Assembly: GCA_030737875.1 (NCBI GenBank)
Contig: CM060909.1
Location: forward strand, 34,585,159-34,649,158
Origin: Allium sativum
Taxonomy: Eukaryota; Streptophyta; Magnoliopsida; Asparagales; Amaryllidaceae
Length of the DNA: 64,000 nt
Direction: 5' to 3'
The notes under the pieces are model-generated. The model was not told the origin of the DNA and made no database searches. It was given only the letters and a program-made list of their open reading frames with translations. Positions 56,912 through 64,000 of the stretch are shown piece after piece. Each line of letters begins with the position of its first letter. The first letter of the stretch is position 1. The position numbers were made by a program, and so were the translations under genes.

Positions 56912-57913
56912 CAGTTGGTATCAGAGCTTTGGTTTACAGAGCTCGAGAACAAGACACATTAGAACCATACGAAAGAATTCATCAGATATTCGGTTAGTAA
57001 TATCCAATTAGAATGACTCGTTAGTGATAGGATCAGTAGTATCCTAGATCGAGTGTGAAGAGTATATTTTTCAAATGAAAACAATTTTGTTTTGAAATTT
57101 AAATCGCTTTATGCGTATTTGAATATTTATTTACTTTGAATTTGGACAATCCGATATATAAAGATTTTGCATATACGCGTCATGAACGTATATTCGAAGT
57201 TTTAATATACTGGATAGATATAGAATCACATCCTAGACACCCGGAGATGATTCTGATAATTGATATATCATCATCAGAATTTGTGTTCGTGTTTCGAAGG
57301 TGTGATTTCTATATATTTCCATTAGACTGGTGTGAGAACCAAAACTTATATAGGTAAATTCATTGTTGTGATTTGGCATTAAAAATGTGATTTTTGACTA
57401 TATATCAAATTTATGAATTTGAAACGTTAATCCACTAATTGGTTGATGTTTGTGTTGTTTGTTTATTTGTTTGATAATTCTGAACCATTATGCCTAAAAG
57501 CATCAAATATTGAATTGTATTGCAAATTGGTCGCATTTGCTTGCATATACATGTACTTACAATGAACAGGTCATAGCAAGGAGGCTAGAGCAGAGAATAA
57601 AATTTGTTTGCCCGACAAATAGGTACACGTTTATCATAATTTACTGTTTTGTTCGGGTGATGATGATTTTATGAGCCTATTGGCTAGCCGCTTGGCTTTT
57701 TCTTTTTCTTTTTGAAATCAGAAGGCCTATATGGCAATTTCGGGATTTTCCCGTGGCTCCCGGTGCAGGGGAGGTTATGGCGAAATTTTTTGAAAATTCC
57801 GGGTGTTAGGCAAATTTTTGAAAAATTTGAAAATTCTCAGAAACTGAAAAGTTGGAGAATGGAAGCCAGATCGAACGTAGAGTTGATTAGTCAAACCACT
57901 TTCGACTTTGTTC
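56912..57913 (+). mobile_element. Non-coding internal domain of element II, with primer-binding site
   Basis: TGGTATCAGAGC (56916-56927) starts a domain of about 1 kb homologous to 28951-29962. No frame encodes a recognisable protein. The conserved hairpin is TTCTGAT/ATCAGAA (57251-57257 and 57273-57279). Near the 3' end CTCCC/GGGAG (57757-57773) matches the element I hairpin. Confidence 0.75.
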
Positions 57914-57948
57914 CTTTTCGGGGATGAAAAGTTTTAAGTGGGGGAGAT
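57914..57948 (+). other. Pre-PPT hairpin and polypurine tract of element II
   Basis: CTTTTCG/TGAAAAG (57914-57920 and 57925-57931) closes GGGA. Seventeen nucleotides with AAGTGGGGGAGAT lead to LTR 2. Confidence 0.85.
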
Positions 57949-58936
57949 TGTAATAACCCGGAAATTCTGAGCCAGTTTAAAATTTTTGTTTTGGCAACTT
58001 CGATGAAGTTTGAACATTTAAAATAGATTATTTTAAATAATATTGACGATAAATTTATTTTGAATATAATTCGAACGTATATATTATATACGTCGTCGTT
58101 AGAATATAAATAATTATATAAAATTATAATAGAATTGAAAATGGCGCGATAGTTCGATAATTCGATTTCAAACTTCAATTGAATGTACCGGGTGCAAAAC
58201 AATCCGGATTTTAGTGAAACCAAAAATAATAGGATCTATTTGTGAATATCTTTCCAACGAATCCGAAAAATTGAAATTTCATAGCGGGAATCAAAAGATA
58301 TTTCCAGTTGAAAATTCTGAATACTCGCTATGGAATTCAGGCCCTTAAAAATAGACATTTTGCAAACGACCTCGGATTTCGACGAAACCACTTTTGTTGG
58401 ACCCGCAGTGTCAAATTATTGCTAGGTTTCAAATTACATAATTTTTCGAATCAATATGTGAGGGTGTCAAAAGAAAACGTGTTTAACCAGTTTCAGTTGA
58501 TTTTAATCGACTGGAAAATGGCCATTTTTCTAACGGTCTCAGAATTCGACGAAACTAGTTTTGTTAGGACCGTGTCGTCAATATGAAGCTAGAAAATATT
58601 TATCTAGGATTTATAGAGTTAGTATGTGACCCCGGTAAATTGAAACGTGCGTTCAAATTCAATATATAGAAGTATATGTTGATTTTGGGGAAACTGATTG
58701 TAACAGCCGAATCAGCTGACGATACATATCCCATTGTGTTCAGAATGGGGGTAAATCGCTATGGACGACGGGCGGTGGGCCTCGTTTTGAGGTCGAAAAT
58801 AAAAGTTGCTTTTTGGGTGGAAAAATAAAATAATTAAATAATAAATCCATCTCTCTCTATATTCTTTCTACCCCCCCTATTCTTCATTTTCGTTCATTCA
58901 AAATAAAAAAAAGGAAAGGTAGAGAGAGCGGGCGAC

Positions 58937-58958
58937 GGGGGGGGGGGGGGGGGGGGGG
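58937..58958. repeat. Run of 22 G in the LTR 2 leader block
   Basis: Twenty-two consecutive G; the LTR 1 copy has 12 (50920-50931). It could form a G-quadruplex in DNA or RNA, or its length may be an assembly artefact. Confidence 0.8.
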
Positions 58959-61900
58959 CGGGGGACGTCGCCGCCTCCATCGCGCCCCCCCCCCCTGGTG
59001 TTCGCCGCCGCCTAGGGCCACCGCCCTCCATCCCCATCTCCCTGCGCCTGCTTCTCCTCCCCTCTCTTCTTTCTCCCTCCAGCCGACAATCGAAACCCCC
59101 CCCCCCCCCATTTCGAGTACCACTGCAAGCCCTCCCCCATCGACTGGAATCCGCCGCTGCCAGCAAAGAGGGGCCCGCCTCCGACCAACTTTGGGTCCGC
59201 CGCCGCCATCAGAAGTAGTCCACCACCCTCCGAAGACTGCTGCAAACCCCCCTCCCTTGCTCGATTTCTGCGAAGAACCCCTCCTCTCCGTTCGAAAACA
59301 ATGTAAGTTTTAAATTCAAGTTTTATTTATTTTTCTTAAGTTAAAAACTGAATTTTAATCGATACGAAAACTAGAGATAGGATTTTATTCGATAGGAAAG
59401 TTAAAAATATAATTTTTATCGTATGTAAAGGTTGAAAATATATTTTTCATATTATATAGATAATAAAAATATAATCTTTTATATTGTAGAAGGATAAAAA
59501 TATGATTTTTACATCATAGAATGTTAAAAATTGGATCTTTATATGTATAGTGAATAAAAAATATGACCTTTATATAGTAGAAGATATAAAAATACTATTT
59601 TTATGTTAGTAGTGTTTAGAAAAGATTAGATTTTTAAAATAGAAAAGATTATATTTTTTAAAATAGAAAAGATTAGATTTTTAAAATAGAAAAGATTAGA
59701 TTTTAAAATAGAAAATATTAGATTTTTAATCTAGTAAAGAAACAATTTTTAATTATATAAAAATATAATTTTTATATAGGTAAGATAGTAAAAATATCAT
59801 CTTTATAGATATAGCGAAATAAAAATGTGATTTTTATAGTGATGAATGAAAAGGCGAAATCTTTTTATAGAGAGTGGCGTGATAAAAATATAATCTTTAT
59901 TCTATGAACATCGATGTAAAAATAGGATTTTTATCTATATAATAGTGAAGTAAAAATTCGATTTTTATATATTGAATAGCGAAGTAAAAATAGGATTTTT
60001 ATATATTGAATAGCGAAGTAAAAATTCGATTTTTATATATTGAATAGCGAAGTAAAAATAGGATTTTTATATATTGAATAGCGAAGTAAAAATTCGATTT
60101 TTATATATTGAATAGCGAAGTAAAAATTCGATTTTTATATATTGAATAGCGAAGTAAAAATTCGATTTTTATATATTGTATAGCGAAGTAAAAATTCGTT
60201 TTTACATATGTAGAGAATACGGGCAACGAAGGTGACAAAAAGGCGAGAACGACGAAGATTTCTATCAATGAAGTGTCGTGGAATTGGATTAGCTATCTGT
60301 GAGAACTTCTCACTCAAAATCTCTTTTTCTAGTTGTGTATATATACTAGGATGCAGACGGTGTTTAGTAACACCCGACACCCGTCATCCACAGACCATGG
60401 ATGGCTTGTTTGTTTGATTGATGTGTTGTGAAAATTGTTTGTGATGTTGATGTGAAATAGATAATAAAATATATTCATAGGTTGAATAAAATAATTTGGT
60501 CGTTAAAAATATATTTTTTAACGTGAATGTGAATAAATAAATATTCATTTACAAATCAGTCGATTTGTTTATGTACACCTATTTGAAGGACATTGATTGG
60601 GACGATAAATTTTACACATCGCCCAACTGCACAAATAAAATCTGTGTTTGATTGTTTGAAACCCCACACGGGTATTGGGATAAAATATGACATACACTAA
60701 GCCCAATAATTAGTTGTTTGTCGATCGATGGATTGACAGGCTGTTATAAGCGTTAGATATCTATATTTGATGCTTATACAGTGTAGTGCACTTTGGATGA
60801 TGGTTGATTATTTATCGTTGCTATTATATACATGTGTTGTATGGAATCCATATAGTTAACGCTATATGGTGATTGATTGGGCCTCATTCCAATTTAGAAG
60901 ATAAAGAATATTATAAAATAAAGGTTCATGTGTTGACAGTACTCATCCGTTGAGATTAGTCATGTGTCGAACGAAATATTTTAACAATAAAATTTACATC
61001 TTTATCATATATAAAATTAGAAACTAACTGGAAAATAGATAAGATGAGTGGTCTCCTGGATATTAATCCGATGTTGGTTTCGGCCTTCGGGGTTAATATT
61101 CAGGGAATCGTTCTCTTACTAATTTACGGTTGGAGTCTGATTTAAATCAAACGATAGATACCATAATTTTTATAAAATATATTGAATAAAAAAAATAGTC
61201 ACACGTGGACAGTACTCATCCGTTGAGATTAGTCATGTGTTGACAAAAATATAGATTCACGTATTAAATGGAATAAATATTCAATTGTTGAATGGAATAA
61301 CGGAATTATTGAAATATATAAAGCCGTGTTGATTAGAGATGCGCCATTTTGACGCGAACGATATTTATATCGATTATATTCGTTTTTACAATTTGAATTG
61401 AATCGAATAGAAAACCAATTTGAATTGAATGAATAGAAAACCAATTTGAATTGAATCGAATAGAAAACCAATTTGAATTGAATTGAATAGAAAACCAATT
61501 TGAATTGAATCGAATAGAAAACCAATTCGAATTGAATTGAATAGAAAACCAAAATGAATTTGATTTGAATAGAAAACGAATTTGAATTGAATTGAATAGA
61601 AATTGAATTTGAACAGAATAGAAAATGAATTTGATTTGAATAGAAAATGAATTGAATTTGATTTGAATAGAAAATGAATTGAATTTAAACAAAATAGAAA
61701 ATGAATTTGATTAGAATAGAAAATGAATTGAATTTGAATAGAAAACGAATTTGAATTGAATTGACTAGAAAATGAATTGAATTTGAATTGAATAGGAAAA
61801 CGAATTTGATTTGAATTGAAAAGAAAACGAATTCGAATTGAATTGAAAATAAAACGAATTCGAATTGAATTGAATTGAAAAGAAAATGAATTCGAATCGA

Positions 61901-62142
61901 ATTAAAATCGATTTGAATTGAAATCAAATAGAAATGAAAGTAAAAAGGATTTATAATAGAAAATTCAATTTTGATTTGAATTTGAAATAAATGTTGAAAT
62001 TGTTTTTGAAACGAGTTCAAAACTATCTATAAAATTCGTTTTAAATAGAAATCGACGAAATATATATTATATATATTATATATATAATATAATGGCCTGA
62101 ATAGAACGCGCCGCGCCGCGGCAGTTCGTGAATTTCGACCAT

Positions 62143-63130
62143 TCAGAATATTTCAATATTGGATTCCGTGATTATATGAATATTGCAGAGGAATTTGGAA
62201 GATATATATATCGTTATTCCAATATGGTATTTGTTGATTCCAGAATTTGATATTGAATATAAGCCGATATATTTTCTATTCAGAGCCTTTTGTTTAATAT
62301 TAAATGTGATTTTGGGTTTGTCGTGAATTGTGTCTTCATTAACACTGTTCTTGAACCCAGTTGAGAAAAGATTAAATCTTTTTTATTTAGATTTAATAAA
62401 GTATACCAATTAATTTATATTTAATTGGAATTGAATTGAAATTGGTCTTTGGGTTTATCGTGAATGGTGTTTTAAATAACACTTGTTCTTTAAGCCGAGT
62501 AACAATGGAATGAGATTTTGGGTTGTCGTGAATAGTATCTTTAATTATACTATTCTTAGACCCAATGGAGTTAAGAAAATCAGAAACTAACTGGACATTA
62601 GTTCAGTTGAATGGTTTCCTAGGTATAGATCTGATGTTGGTTTCGGACTTCCGGGTTAATACTTAGCGAATTGTTCACTTGCTAATTTACGGTTAAAGGC
62701 TGTTGGAATAGAATGTGATTTTGGGTTTATTGTGAACCGTGTTTTAAAGGACACTGGTTCTTCAACCAAGTTAAAGACAGGAATAAGATTTTGGGTTGTC
62801 GTGAATGGTATCTTTAATAATTCTTTTCTTAGACCCAATGGAGTTAAGAAAATCAGAAATTAACTGGAGATTATTAAGTTGAATGGTTTCCTGGGTATTG
62901 ATCTGATGTTGGTTTCGGCCTTCGGGGTTAATACTTAGGGAATTGTTCGCTTGCTAATTTACAGTTAAAGGCTAATGGAATGGAATGTGATTTTGGGTTT
63001 ATCGTGAACCGCGTTTTAAATGACATTGGTTCTTTAACCCAGTTAAAGACATGATATGATTTCCCAAGTTAAACAATCGTTAATATTGATTTTTGGGAAG
63101 ATTAAAACCAAGTGGAGCTTTAATGCATCT
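62143..63130 (+). repeat. Divergent segment of LTR 2 with repeated modules
   Basis: 62143-62300 has no counterpart in the window. Then variants of 'GTGATTTTGGGTTTATCGTG...TTCTTTAACCCAGTT' recur (about 62309, 62450, 62516, 62714, 62787, 62990), interleaved with two copies (about 62578 and 62852) of a ~130-bp module containing GATGTTGGTTTCGGC. The two compound units lie about 275 bp apart. Single module copies occur at 53007, 55130 and 61015. Confidence 0.65.
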
Positions 63131-63744
63131 TTAATTAGATTGAAATGATATCCAAAGGAAGATTAAAGAATAAATTTAAAGAATTTATCTTTGATAAAAT
63201 TAATGGGAACCTTTCCCAAAGTATAAGAATATTTGAATAAAGGAATATTCTGGATTGGAATGAGGCATATGTTGAGTTTTTATAGCACTTGTTTATTATA
63301 TATGCGAGTTATTCCGAAAGACTGGGTTTATCCCATTCTGAATAACTGATTCGACGATATGTCAAGGATGAAGACGGTGGTTGAAGACCGGAGGTCTTCA
63401 CATCGTTTGTATGATTACCGATGTCTTGATTGTGCTGTACACCCAAGATAAGGTAATAAGTGGTGATCGTCCAGTCGTACTTGGAGATTGACCGGATATG
63501 CGAGGACCTCTCCCCTGTATTGGACATATGGGGGAGGAATAAGGTGCCCCCGGTTTCGTTCAGACCCAGAACGAACTTGTAAATGGATGTGTGTCTAACA
63601 TCAGATTTCATTCTGTGTGATTGATAGACATCGGTTGCATAGCATGAATTGCCTGTGCGGCATGAGGAGATGCAAATGATCAAGGCTTTGTTGAAAAGCA
63701 GAGTCTTGTGGTTGATGATCAAAGCACGGCGTCAATATAGCGTA

Positions 63745-64000
63745 TGTAACAACCCGAAAATCCGAGCCAGTTTAAAATTTTTATTTTGGCAATTTTAGTG
63801 AATTTTGATTATTTAAAATGAATTATTTTAAATAATAACGACGAGAAATTTATTTTGAATATAATTCGAACGTATATATTATATACGTCGTCGATAGAAT
63901 ATAATTATTTATATATAACTATAAATAGAATTGAAAATGGCACGGTAGTTCGATAATTCGATTTCAAACTTCAATTGAATGTACCGGGTACAAAACAATC
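63745..64000 (+). mobile_element. Element III: start of a third related LTR
   Basis: TGTAACAACCCGAAAATCCG... parallels the LTR starts of elements II and I (GAGCCAGTTTAAAATTTTTATTTTGG, ATGGCACGGTAGTTCGATAA) to the window end. A 19-bp palindrome ACGTATATA-t-TATATACGT (63870-63888) is shared with element II (50055-50073 and 58075-58093). Fourteen bases of unknown origin (63731-63744) separate it from LTR 2. Confidence 0.75.

Larger units (their letters stand above)
57949..63730 (+). mobile_element. Element II, LTR 2 (chimeric and truncated)
   Basis: The first 4.2 kb (57949-62142) follow LTR 1 closely. From 62143 the sequence differs from LTR 1; part of it resembles element I instead, and it carries extra repeated modules. 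It breaks off at about 63730 inside ...AAAGCACGGC, before the LTR end. The conserved hairpin TGAAGACC/GGTCTTCA is at 63382-63400. Confidence 0.8.

Overview
This window is AT-rich plant nuclear DNA, most likely from a eudicot with a repeat-rich genome. It consists almost entirely of LTR retrotransposons inserted into one another. I find no host protein gene, rRNA gene or tRNA gene. The plant assignment rests on chromovirus (Ty3/gypsy, Tekay/Del-like) coding sequence ending in a chromodomain, primer-binding sites for plant initiator tRNA-Met and tRNA-Asp, and a plant-type LTR promoter (site II boxes, telo-box, TATA). I cannot name the species.

Layout. (1) 1-6010: an old non-autonomous element ('element 0'): end of its 5' LTR (1-866), a non-coding internal domain, and a 3' LTR starting at 4337. 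(2) 6016-36264: 'element I', a non-autonomous element with LTRs of about 6 kb around an internal domain of only about 1 kb, flanked by the target duplication AACAC. Its 5' LTR is split twice: by a Tat/Athila-type non-autonomous element (8638-15893, duplication TAAAA) and by an almost complete Tekay-like gypsy element (18640-28508, duplication TATAC). (3) 36270-41585: unassigned sequence, then a short copia-like LTR with a decayed internal region full of small hairpins. (4) 41586-49928: 'element C', a deletion derivative of a Tekay-like element with 4.6-kb LTRs. (5) 49929-63730: 'element II', a diverged relative of element I inserted in the 3' LTR of element C. (6) 63745-64000: start of a third relative, 'element III'.

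How the parts relate. Only the Tekay-like element carries a recognisable full gag-pol, and it is disabled by three in-frame stops. Elements 0, I, II and C share its LTR start (TGTAAY...), its tRNA-Met primer-binding site and its polypurine-tract (PPT) neighbourhood. They look like parasites of Tekay-type enzymes. The Tat-like element has its own tRNA-Asp primer site and one 493-codon frame of unknown function.

Main observations. (a) All six elements whose 3' LTR start is visible have a small hairpin with a GGGA or AGGA loop ending exactly 17 or 18 nt before the 3' LTR. The stems covary. This spacing equals the usual distance between the polymerase and RNase H sites of reverse transcriptase. 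(b) The element C LTR carries 14 inverted repeats GGTTAAGT...ACTTAACC about 55 bp apart, with arm gaps of about 10 or about 20 bp. (c) The copia-like region has more than 30 small hairpins with a near-constant loop and different stems. (d) The giant LTRs of elements I and II share several hairpins with compensatory changes. All comparisons were made by eye, without alignment or folding software.
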